This document shows positions 1 through 5,236 of a DNA stretch of 6,570 bases, piece by piece. The position numbers and the translations under genes are program-made. The stretch spans positions 1 through 6,570 of the forward strand of contig DAIDTZ010000431.1 of the NCBI GenBank assembly GCA_027456925.1, read 5' to 3'. Position 1 is the stretch's first letter. Each line of letters starts with the position of its first letter. The notes beneath the pieces are model-generated. The model did no database searches and was not told the DNA's origin. It worked only from the letters and a program-made list of their open reading frames with translations. This DNA comes from Nitrospirota bacterium (GTDB taxonomy: Bacteria > Nitrospirota > UBA9217).

Positions 1-355
1 GGTACAACTATAGCTCACATCATTTCCGTCGTCAATTGCAATTTTGCGTTACTCAGTATGGACAAATATTTCATGTTGGGGTGGTCAGCTTGAGTTGTGC
101 ATTTTTTCAATTTGAACAAATTTCTCTAAAGCTTTTATAAAAAACAGGTGAAAATAGTATCATTCCCCTGATAAAGACGCAATCAGGGAAACTCTATTTT
201 TCTTTACGATTTTCCTGATGCCGTTAGTGCTCGGGCAAGGACTTTAGAAATGTAATATGGCGGATTTCAAAAGGTGGGCGTGAAGACACAGCGGATAAAG
301 GCATACCGCGTTAGCTGTTTTCTCATGACAACCGATATTGCCTGCTTGCCGCTCC
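1..355. other. Gene-free left end
   Basis: I see no convincing gene here. The stretch is AT-rich at its left side. It contains one inverted repeat, CCCTGAT (166-172) and ATCAGGG (182-188), with a 9-base loop, followed on the plus strand by a T-rich run (about 195-203). This could be a weak terminator for a plus-strand gene lying left of the window, but the stem is short and the T run is not immediate. The short open frame on the minus strand over 244-444 has no ribosome binding site and overlaps a terminator and an hsdM relic in another frame, so I do not call it. Confidence 0.5.
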
Positions 356-421
356 GGGATCGGGAAGGTTGTCGGAGGCTTCGACGGAGTCGTCCCTGGG
401 CCGGAAGATGTCGAGGCTGGC
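356..421 (-). pseudogene. Relic of an hsdM 3' region
   Basis: Read on the minus strand, this stretch encodes ASLDIF followed by DDSVEASDNLPDP. It corresponds to the C-terminal segment ASLDIFWLKDESLEASDNLPDP of the intact HsdM in this window (DNA about 3402-3468). By hand alignment the two DNA segments match at about 57 of 67 bases without gaps. Similarity stops on both sides: upstream of the relic lies the terminator of the secreted-protein gene, and downstream the sequence no longer resembles HsdM. There is no start, no catalytic domain and no Shine-Dalgarno site. It is best read as the leftover of a second, related type I methylase gene, or of an old duplication. At 85% identity it is not a recent copy. 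Confidence 0.75.
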
Positions 422-424
422 GAT

Positions 425-461
425 AAAAAAAGATACTGGAGCATCAGGATCGATGCTCCAG
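425..461 (-). terminator. Rho-independent terminator of the secreted-protein gene
   Basis: On the minus strand a perfect 10-bp stem, CTGGAGCATC with GATGCTCCAG (452-461 and 436-445), closes a 6-base loop. It is followed after four bases by seven T (425-431 on the plus strand read as A). It sits 12 bases past the stop codon of the gene at 474-863, in the right orientation to end that transcript. Confidence 0.85.
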
Positions 462-473
462 CGAAGTCGAATG

Positions 474-863
474 CTACCGCCCTGAACCTCTCATGCCGCC
501 GCCCATTCCGTTGCCGCCCCTGCTGCCGGCCCCCGTACCCATACGATCATGGATCCGGTCTTGATCCCGGAGCTGATCCGGAGCGCCGTCCCCGGTCCCG
601 TCTTTCAACCGGTCACGGGCCTGGGTCTTGTCCAGGGTCTGATCCGCAGCTGGTGTGCCGGTCCCGTCTTTCAGCCGGTCACGGCCTCTGGTCCGATCCG
701 GGACACCATCGCCGGTGCCGTCACGCAACTGGTCCCGCGTCTGGTCCTGGGCCATAATCGCATACCCGTACCCGGCAGCCTTTTCTTTCGCCGCTGCAAG
801 CCCTGTAATGCCGAAAAACAGGAAGCTTGCGGCTGTCAGAACAGCCATCTGTTTCGTAAACAT
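474..863 (-). CDS. Small secreted protein with Asp/Gly-rich repeats
   Basis: The 129-residue product starts with a clear Sec-type signal peptide: a Lys near the N-terminus, a hydrophobic core over about residues 7-22, and a likely cleavage after AAA at 23-25. The mature part is highly charged and repetitive. RDQLRDGT (43-50), RDRLKDGT (61-68) and RDRLKDGT (83-90) recur, with GDGVPD (51-56) and GDGAPD (91-96). The tail (109-129) is rich in Gly, Arg, Met and Ser. The GDGxPD pieces resemble calcium-binding thrombospondin type 3 repeats, but no full repeat is present, so calcium binding is only a guess. At the DNA level two 27-bp copies 66 bp apart (592-618, 658-684) differ at one base. The start at 863 is set by AAGGAGG six bases upstream, and a strong terminator follows the gene. 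It appears monocistronic. I do not recognise a named family, and the role (envelope or periplasmic) is unknown. Confidence 0.85.
   Translation of the reverse strand: MFTKQMAVLTAASFLFFGITGLAAAKEKAAGYGYAIMAQDQTRDQLRDGTGDGVPDRTRGRDRLKDGTGTPAADQTLDKTQARDRLKDGTGDGAPDQLRDQDRIHDRMGTGAGSRGGNGMGGGMRGSGR
592..684. repeat. 27-bp direct repeat inside the secreted-protein gene
   Basis: Copies at 592-618 and 658-684 begin CCGGTCCCGTCTTTCA and agree at 26 of 27 bases. The 66-bp period equals 22 codons, so gain or loss of a unit keeps the reading frame. Looser copies of the same motif lie on both sides (near 580-590 and 717-740). Confidence 0.85.
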
Positions 864-1217
864 GGTGATTCCTCCTTTTCGTTGGTGTGCTTTCCGTGGT
901 TCCTGCCTTTTCGATCAACAGCCTTGCACTTCGCAGCTCCTCGGCCGAGGCGAGTACTCTTTCGCTGCGCCATGCACCGTATACCCATAAGACGATTGCC
1001 AACGAAAAAGGTTACAGAGACAGTTGGTCATGCATCGATCCAGGGAGACATTGGGCTGAACTGCACCGAACTGCACCCTCACTGCAATGCTGTGTTCTTG
1101 TTAAGGGTCTCAAAATAGACCGCACATAAATTATACTTCTCCCCCTTAAGGAGGAGATTGAGAGGGGGATGGGCGGCTTTCAGAAGTCCATATTATTTTG
1201 AGACTATTAATAACTGA
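864..1217. other. Gene-free stretch with small repeats
   Basis: No convincing gene lies here. A minus-strand frame opens at a TTG at 1002 but has no Shine-Dalgarno site and runs through the start of the secreted-protein gene. The stretch holds a 12-bp palindrome CCTCGGCCGAGG (939-950), a tandem 10-mer GAACTGCACC (1058-1077), a REP-like palindrome (1139-1171), and the palindrome AACTGATCAGTT (1212-1223) that overlaps the methyltransferase stop codon. The promoter of the secreted-protein gene must lie here, but I cannot point to a good -35/-10 pair. Confidence 0.5.
1139..1171. repeat. REP-like palindrome
   Basis: The segment starts CTCCCCCTTAAGGAGGAG and ends GAGAGGGGGATG. The inner part folds as CTCC/GGAG around CCTTAAGG, and the outer C-run can pair with the later G-run. 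This is typical of extragenic REP-like elements. It lies 47 bp past the methyltransferase stop codon, where such elements often sit. Confidence 0.6.
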
Positions 1218-1856
1218 TCAGTTCCGCATTTCTTTGATTCCCTTCACCACCACGAAGGACCCCTGGCCATGGCCCTCTCTTACCGGATCTACCTCTTTCA
1301 TTTCATCGAGCGGCGTAAAGAGCGTCTGGCAAAAGGAGAAGTTGCCGAAACCGGCCTTTGTAAGATGGTCCACGATCCCGGCCGCGGCATAAAAGGTCGC
1401 GTCCTTGTAGAAGGCGCTCTTGTCCTTCCGCTTCTCATATTCCCTGCCCAACGGGCTCTCGCGGTCGACGAACCCGATCACGAGCGATCCGCCTGGCTTG
1501 AGCACGCGCCGGGCCTCGCGGAAGGCCAGGTCCATGTCGTCAAGGAAGCAGACCGTGGTTACCATGAGGGCGAAGTCGAACTCGTTGTCGGCAAAGGGCA
1601 GCTTCTCGGCCACTCCGGAAAGGACCTCGATCCCCTTGCGCTGCGCAAGCCCGGCCATTGCCCGCGACGGCTCGATGCCTCTCGTGATCCCGAGGGGAGC
1701 GGCAAACCTTCCCGTCCCGACGCCGATCTCGATCCCGCTGCCTTTCGGCAGGAGTTCCCGGACCGCGCGCACTTCGGACAGGTAGGCAAACGGATGATCG
1801 ATGAACCACTGCTCGTACTGGTTTACGTTCCTGTCAAAGGATTCTACGCCTGCCAT
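1218..1856 (-). CDS. Class I SAM-dependent methyltransferase
   Basis: This 212-residue protein has the Rossmann-type methyltransferase fold of the Methyltransf_11/UbiE-like group. Motif I is IEIGVGTG (42-49), which binds S-adenosylmethionine. The acidic residue ending strand 2 is E62 in GIEPS. LPFADNEFDFAL (86-97) is the motif II region, and REARRVLKPGG (113-123) is the post-II helix and turn. The C-terminal third is less conserved, as expected for a substrate-recognition part. The length is normal for the family. The start at 1856 is supported by GAGGTG five to six bases upstream. The substrate cannot be read from the sequence: neighbours are a TA pair and a secreted protein, with no biosynthetic partner. 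It is probably cytoplasmic and probably transcribed alone, since 84 bp separate it from the toxin gene upstream. Confidence 0.9.
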   Translation of the reverse strand: MAGVESFDRNVNQYEQWFIDHPFAYLSEVRAVRELLPKGSGIEIGVGTGRFAAPLGITRGIEPSRAMAGLAQRKGIEVLSGVAEKLPFADNEFDFALMVTTVCFLDDMDLAFREARRVLKPGGSLVIGFVDRESPLGREYEKRKDKSAFYKDATFYAAAGIVDHLTKAGFGNFSFCQTLFTPLDEMKEVDPVREGHGQGSFVVVKGIKEMRN

Positions 1857-1940
1857 GATTCACCTCGCGTCGGCTCTGTGGTTTATTTCTCGGGATGTTT
1901 AGTATGGCCTTCAATCGGCGCCCCAATACAGCAGCAGGAG

Positions 1941-2243
1941 TCATGGCAGTTTCAGAAGTCTTTCACTTCGCCAGATCCGAACAATACGAACTTTATTCTT
2001 ATCGTGCCGATAAACGATGCGAAAAGGCGGGGAAATGATCTCTCGCAGATGTTCGACATTGAACTCAGGTACGACACGACCAGAGAGCGGGTGTGCGCCC
2101 AGCCGCTCGATCTTGGAAACGATCTCAGCAGTAAGCCGCTTTCCCACATCAGGCGCACCGTCGCCCAGGTAAAAGGCCTGCACGTCCTCAAGGTCTTTAA
2201 TTGCTGACGCGGCAAACGTTATAGAGGCTCTCTTGACTTCCAC
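1941..2243 (-). CDS. Type II toxin, RelE/ParE family
   Basis: The 100-residue protein matches the ParE/RelE toxin fold. A helical hairpin (about 9-50) includes AIKDLEDVQAFY and GKRLTAEIVSKIERL. A beta-sheet part follows with HPLSGRVVPEF (51-61), LREII (66-70), PFRIVYRHD (73-81) and VRIVRIWRSERLL (85-97). ParE-type members poison gyrase while RelE-type members cut mRNA; which one applies is not clear. The HPxxGR..PE and FRIVYR motifs suit the ParE side. The partner is the Phd/YefM-type antitoxin gene upstream. The start is odd: a GTG at 2243, only two bases beyond an inverted-repeat mini-element (2246-2369), with no good Shine-Dalgarno beyond GGCGGTG inside the element. The 148-bp gap to the antitoxin is far wider than usual for a TA pair, so toxin expression may be reduced. 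Confidence 0.85.
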   Translation of the reverse strand: MEVKRASITFAASAIKDLEDVQAFYLGDGAPDVGKRLTAEIVSKIERLGAHPLSGRVVPEFNVEHLREIISPPFRIVYRHDKNKVRIVRIWRSERLLKLP

Positions 2244-2245
2244 TA

Positions 2246-2369
2246 TTCACCGCCGAGACGCGGAGGCGCTGAGAGTTCTTGAAATTGATGCACAATGCCT
2301 TATGATCTTCAATAGCACAGCCGATGATCTTCTCGGTCTATTAATTATCTCCTGCGTCTCCGCGGTTAA
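2246..2369 (-). mobile_element. MITE-like mini-element, probable collapsed GxxExxY-family gene
   Basis: The ends form an inverted repeat: TTCACCGCCGAGACGC at 2246-2261 and, on the minus strand, TTAACCGCGGAGACGC at 2369-2354 agree at 14 of 16 bases. Between them, one minus-strand frame reads TEKIIGCAIEDHKAL directly followed by CINFKNSQRLRVSAVN. The first part closely resembles the N-terminus of GxxExxY-family proteins, where EKIIGCAIEVHKALGPGLLE is typical. The second resembles the C-terminal INF region of that family running into the repeat arm. The GxxExxY core itself is missing, and two stop codons precede the Thr codon. From recall, GxxExxY genes are often bounded by such GCGGAGACGC arms. 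The element is therefore best read as an internal deletion derivative, noncoding today. It separates the antitoxin from its toxin. No clear target-site duplication is seen. Confidence 0.6.
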
Positions 2370-2391
2370 GTATATATCGATCTTCTCCGTA

Positions 2392-2661
2392 CTATTTCAG
2401 GCCGAGGCGTTTTTTCGCCTCGGAGAGCGAGATCTCGCGTCCTTCTTCCAGGTCCATCATTCCCTTCACAATTCCCTGCATAAAGGCGCGCTCTTCAGTC
2501 TCTTCCTCATAATCCTTGAGCGATCGGACCACGGCAACCCCGCGGCCCCTGCTCGTGAGCAAAATAGGCCGGTGCGTCTCTTGTACGTGGGAAACCACTT
2601 TGCCGGGATTCATCTTCAGATCGCTGAGCGGGACAATGTCTTCGGAAAACTTCGTACTCAT
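2392..2661 (-). CDS. Type II antitoxin, Phd/YefM family
   Basis: This 89-residue protein has the Phd/YefM layout. The N-terminal DNA-binding domain includes VPLSDLKMNPGKVVSHVQE (10-28), then RPILLTSRGRGVAVVRSLKDYEE (31-53 region), where the Thr-x-Arg-Gly-Arg-x-x-Ala segment and the LxDYE helix are characteristic. The C-terminal tail (54-89) is acidic and helical and should wrap the toxin. The start at 2661 is fixed by TAAGGAGGT about six bases upstream. It lies first in an operon with the ParE-type toxin, now 148 bp downstream because of the intervening mini-element. Such antitoxins usually repress their own promoter; the promoter region here holds symmetric CTGT/ACAG motifs that could be operators. 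Confidence 0.88.
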   Translation of the reverse strand: MSTKFSEDIVPLSDLKMNPGKVVSHVQETHRPILLTSRGRGVAVVRSLKDYEEETEERAFMQGIVKGMMDLEEGREISLSEAKKRLGLK

Positions 2662-2677
2662 AATAGACCTCCTTAAT

Positions 2678-2725
2678 AGGACTGTTTACAGGTCTTATTA
2701 TAGCACCCATGTACAGGACTGTCTA
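2678..2725 (-). promoter_or_regulatory. Promoter and likely operator of the Phd-ParE operon
   Basis: On the minus strand, TAGACA (2720-2725) and TATAAT (2697-2702) are 17 bp apart, a near-consensus sigma70 promoter with the -10 a perfect match. The 8-mer AGGACTGT occurs at 2678-2685 and 2715-2722, flanking the -10. Each lies within a short symmetric motif: CTGTTTACAG (2682-2691) and ACAGGACTGT (2713-2722). Paired sites around the core promoter fit autorepression by a Phd-type antitoxin, though the operator role is inferred. Confidence 0.7.
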
Positions 2726-2778
2726 TAGGAGCTTGTTAATGAACGAGCAAGAAAAAAGACCTGGCTCTCGTGCCGTCC
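2723..2778. repeat. Dispersed repeat, copy 1 (CTATAGGAGCTT...AGACCTG)
   Basis: This segment aligns with 6236-6290. Both start CTATAGGAGCTT, continue with TTAATG, and share AGACCTG and CCGTCC near the end, with roughly 70-75% identity and no gap before AGACCTG. Its left end overlaps the -35 box of the TA promoter. On the minus strand it gives AGGTC followed by six T just past the four-helix membrane gene, which may help end that transcript, but no strong stem precedes it. Confidence 0.6.
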
Positions 2779-2822
2779 GCGCCTCCCGCCGGGCATCTTA
2801 CAGATCCATTCACCCGAGCGCT

Positions 2823-3227
2823 TTATTTGAGAACGTCTTTTGCGCCCTGCCTGGCCCAGAGCAAAAGAACAAAGAGCAGCAGGCTGAGAACACAGGGCGT
2901 CATGTGGAACCAGGTATACGTTGTGGAACGGTCGAATATTTTAGAATACAACAACCCGAGCCCGGTAAGCAGCGCCGAGATCGTTGCGACGGAGATGAAA
3001 ACATCTTGACCCGAGGATTTCCGATAGGCCTGTACGGCGCCGATCCCTATGGCAAGCAGTGGCCCCCCGGACCAGCGTATCCAGCCGAGATTCAGCGGTT
3101 CAGAGCTTCCGGACATGGACACCAGCAGACCCGGGAGTAACAGAAACGAGATGCCGTAGAACACATTCACTGCAATGACAGCCAGCAAAGCAAGTTTCAA
3201 GTTCTTTACACCATGGCTCTGTGACAT
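2823..3227 (-). CDS. Four-helix integral membrane protein of unknown function
   Basis: The 134-residue product has four hydrophobic helices at about residues 10-32, 47-67, 74-95 and 106-126, and should sit in the inner membrane. Visible features are LPGLLVSM (31-38), the helix-2 start LGWIRWSGGPLLAIG (47-61) and a short basic loop AYRKSSG (67-73). Four-helix proteins of the DoxX or DUF4345 type have a similar layout, but I cannot assign the family. The frame stays open upstream to 3431, but the real start is the ATG at 3227, preceded by AAAGGAGGA about six bases away; the longer reading would run antisense-like through the end of hsdM. It lies 73 bp after hsdM on the same strand, and a weak TACAAT -10 (3265-3270) in the gap could give it its own transcript. 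Confidence 0.85.
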   Translation of the reverse strand: MSQSHGVKNLKLALLAVIAVNVFYGISFLLLPGLLVSMSGSSEPLNLGWIRWSGGPLLAIGIGAVQAYRKSSGQDVFISVATISALLTGLGLLYSKIFDRSTTYTWFHMTPCVLSLLLFVLLLWARQGAKDVLK

Positions 3228-3300
3228 GATAGATCCTCCTTTGGATTTACCTTCAGATGAAGGGATTGTACACGTCGCCCGTTTTGCATAAGTATTTTCA

Positions 3301-4890
3301 TCAGATGTTTGATGACTTGCCGCCCGATAAATCCCCCACGATCTCCCGGAACTGCTCCAGCGCCGCTTCCAGGTCTTCCACGATCTCCTGGGCGATGACG
3401 TCGGGATCCGGGAGGTTGTCGGAGGCTTCAAGGGATTCGTCCTTGAGCCAGAAGATATCGAGGCTTGCCTTGTCGCGGCTTACGAGTTCATCGTAATTGT
3501 AGGACCGCCAGCGCCCTTCGCTCCTCACTTCCTCTCCCTTCCGGGGAGAGGACCGAGGTGAGGGGCAGTCCTTCTTTTTTACTCCCTCGCCCCTTGCGGG
3601 AGAGGGCTGGGGTGAGGGGGCATCCTTCCATGTTGCTTTCCGGTTATGCCGATTCTCGGGATTGTAGCACTTCACAAACTCATCGAGGTCAGTGCGCTGG
3701 AGGGAGTTCGTTTTGAGCGTGAAGTGCATGTTGGTGCGAAGGTCATAGATCCAGAGCTTCTTGGTCCAGGGCGTTTCGCTTGCCGGTTTCTTGTCGAAGA
3801 ACAGCACGTTCGCCTTGACCCCTTGCGCGTAGAACAGGCCCGTGGGCAGGCGCAGAAGCGTATGCACGTCGCACTCGGCTAGGAGCTTTCGCCTAACCGT
3901 CTCCCCTGCCCCGCCTTCGAACATGACGTTATCCGGCACAACAACTGCCGCGCGGCCATTCTGTTTTAAAAGGGTCTTTACATGCTGGATGAAGTTGAGC
4001 TGTTTGTTCGACGTCGTGGCCCAGAAGTCCTCGCGCTCGATGATATCGGTCTCCCGTGATACCTTGCCGTTCTCGGCAACGATGGTGGTGCTGCTCTTCT
4101 TGCCAAAGGGAGGATTGGTCAGCACGATATCGAACCGGTCTCCGGGGTCGGCGGCCAGCGAGTCAGAAACGATGATCGGAAGGTCTTTGTCGGTTCCGAT
4201 GCTGTGGAGCATCAGGTTCATGGCGCAGAGCCGGGCCGTGCTCTGGACCAGCTCCCAGCCCTTGAAGGTCGAGCCTTTGAGCTTGCGCTTCTCGTCTGCG
4301 CTCATGTTCAGATTGTGCTTAACCACGTAATCGTGCGCAGCCAGGAGAAATCCGCCGGTCCCGCAGGCAGGATCGCAGAGGGTCTCTTTCGGCTTCGGCT
4401 GGATCACGTCAACCATGGCCTGGATCAAGGGACGGGGAGTAAAGTACTGGCCAGCGCCGGACTTGGTATCCTGTGCGTTCTTTTCCAGGAGGCCTTCGTA
4501 TGCGTCCACTTTCACATCAGCGCTCATCACAGACCAGTTTTCCTTATCGATCAGGTCGACAACAAGACGTCGTAATTTCGACGGGTCCTGAAACTTGTTC
4601 TGAGATTTGTTGAAGATCAGGCCGAGCAGACCTTTTTCATTGCCCAGGCTTTCGAGCATGTGGCGGTAATGGTCGAATAGATCGGCGCCATCCTTCTTTA
4701 AGAGCGTGGGCCAGTTGTACTTCGCGGGCACTGCACTCGGCTGATTGTACGGCGGTTTTGTGCGCTCGTCGGCCATCTTCAGGAACAGCAGGTACGTGAG
4801 CTGCTCCACGTAATCGCCGTAGCTCATCCCATCGTCCCGGAGGACGTTACAGTAGTTCCAGAGTTTTGATACGATTGCCGCAGGAGTCAT
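3301..4890 (-). CDS. hsdM: Type I restriction-modification methylase subunit HsdM
   Basis: The 529-residue protein is the N6-adenine methylase subunit of a type I system; with HsdS it methylates adenine in a bipartite target. The N-terminal HsdM helical domain covers about 1-130 (GDYVEQLTYLLFLKMADE, 25-42). GAGQYFTPRPLI (145-156) leads into the catalytic domain, with SAM motif DPACGTGGFLLAA (173-185) and catalytic NPPFG (259-263), both intact. The conserved C-terminal part has LDIFWLKDESLEASDNLPDPD and a helix EIVEDLEAALEQFREI. Residues 424-457 (APSPQPSPARGEG...VRS) are not part of the family: they are the in-frame translation of two REP-like palindromes, placed between KATWKD and EGRWRSYNYDEL. 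The start at 4890 has AGAAGGG upstream. No hsdS or hsdR is present; the next gene downstream is a membrane protein. It may be orphaned, or its partners lie elsewhere. Confidence 0.93.
   Translation of the reverse strand: MTPAAIVSKLWNYCNVLRDDGMSYGDYVEQLTYLLFLKMADERTKPPYNQPSAVPAKYNWPTLLKKDGADLFDHYRHMLESLGNEKGLLGLIFNKSQNKFQDPSKLRRLVVDLIDKENWSVMSADVKVDAYEGLLEKNAQDTKSGAGQYFTPRPLIQAMVDVIQPKPKETLCDPACGTGGFLLAAHDYVVKHNLNMSADEKRKLKGSTFKGWELVQSTARLCAMNLMLHSIGTDKDLPIIVSDSLAADPGDRFDIVLTNPPFGKKSSTTIVAENGKVSRETDIIEREDFWATTSNKQLNFIQHVKTLLKQNGRAAVVVPDNVMFEGGAGETVRRKLLAECDVHTLLRLPTGLFYAQGVKANVLFFDKKPASETPWTKKLWIYDLRTNMHFTLKTNSLQRTDLDEFVKCYNPENRHNRKATWKDAPSPQPSPARGEGVKKKDCPSPRSSPRKGEEVRSEGRWRSYNYDELVSRDKASLDIFWLKDESLEASDNLPDPDVIAQEIVEDLEAALEQFREIVGDLSGGKSSNI
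3520..3621. repeat. Pair of REP-like palindromes inserted in frame in hsdM
   Basis: Palindrome one (3523-3563) pairs CCTCAC with GTGAGG and CCTCTCCC with GGGGAGAGG around TTCC. Palindrome two (3583-3620) has CCCTCGCCCC, TTGC and GGGAGAGGG, then GGGGTGAGGG. A T-rich spacer lies between (3571-3581). The 102-bp block is a multiple of three and adds 34 residues to HsdM. The SPQPSPARGEG translation is familiar from a palindromic repeat spread through many proteobacterial and related genomes (recalled, not searched). Confidence 0.8.
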
Positions 4891-4924
4891 TCAATAATCC
4901 CTTCTTATGCTTTCTAATAACCGA

Positions 4925-4952
4925 TTGACTTAATATGGATATCTATTATAAT
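4925..4952 (+). promoter_or_regulatory. Sigma70-like promoter for the plus-strand ORF at 4973
   Basis: TTGACT (4925-4930, five of six consensus) and TATAAT (4947-4952, perfect) are 16 bp apart. Transcription should start near 4959, which leaves a leader of about 14 bases to the ATG at 4973 or 32 to the ATG at 4991. This supports the plus-strand ORF being a real gene, or at least having been one. Confidence 0.7.
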
Positions 4953-4972
4953 GTTATAGACGGTAGGTTTTT

Positions 4973-5236
4973 ATGGGCCGTCAATTACCTATGCCGAAAA
5001 ATACCCTCATCAAGACCAACCCCTATCTGAAGAATGCGGCTGAACGGAATGCTTCGCTCACGGCCTCCGTTGTCACTTCTTCTGCAATTGAAGGAGTGCA
5101 TTTACATATCAGCAGTGATCCGAAGGCGAGTTGGGCAATAACGGATACACCGGGTAAATCACCCAGGAAGCTCAAAAAAGACAAATCCGCAGTTACCTGC
5201 CACGAATCCTCAGGGTCCTACCGATCACGTCGCTGA
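4973..5236 (+). CDS. Small protein with a Fic-inhibitory-type motif (possible Fic antitoxin)
   Basis: This is the only credible plus-strand gene. Its 87-residue product starts at the ATG at 4973 (weak Shine-Dalgarno GGTAGG, five bases upstream) or possibly at 4991, giving 81 residues. A near-consensus promoter lies just upstream. Residues 36-41 are SSAIEG, which fits the (S/T)xxxE(G/N) motif of the helix that blocks Fic enzymes, placed in a separate antitoxin in class I systems or at the Fic N-terminus in class II. It sits in the predicted helix NAAERNASLTASVVTSSAIE. After about residue 50 the chain is polar and low in complexity. The last 15 codons are antisense to the end of the truncated fic gene, so the original C-terminus was probably different. 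That it acts on Fic is inferred from the motif and from the neighbouring fic remains, which lie on the opposite strand. Confidence 0.6.
   Translation: MGRQLPMPKNTLIKTNPYLKNAAERNASLTASVVTSSAIEGVHLHISSDPKASWAITDTPGKSPRKLKKDKSAVTCHESSGSYRSRR

Noticed and set aside
61..120. Possible insertion-sequence end near 78-110 (GGGGTGGTCAGCTTGAG)
   Set aside because: It vaguely recalls terminal motifs of IS21-like elements, but there is no matching second end, no transposase and no target duplication in the window.
338..757. Long plus-strand open frames over 338-1118
   Set aside because: They are antisense to the repetitive secreted-protein gene, lack ribosome binding sites and have Arg/Pro/Cys-rich translations typical of shadows.
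721..1002. Minus-strand frame starting at a TTG at 1002
   Set aside because: It has no ribosome binding site and runs through the start of the secreted-protein gene; the translation has no recognisable motif.
1269..2207. A 312-codon plus-strand open frame
   Set aside because: It is antisense to the methyltransferase and toxin genes, both of which have clear family motifs; its own translation shows no domain and it has no Shine-Dalgarno site.
3228..3431. Upstream extension of the four-helix membrane protein to 3431
   Set aside because: The extension overlaps the 3' end of hsdM in another frame, while a strong ribosome binding site precedes the ATG at 3227.
3523..3620. Palindromes in hsdM as a CRISPR array or transcription terminators
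   Set aside because: There are only two non-identical hairpins with a short spacer, without repeat-spacer periodicity; no gene ends there, as the hsdM frame continues through them.
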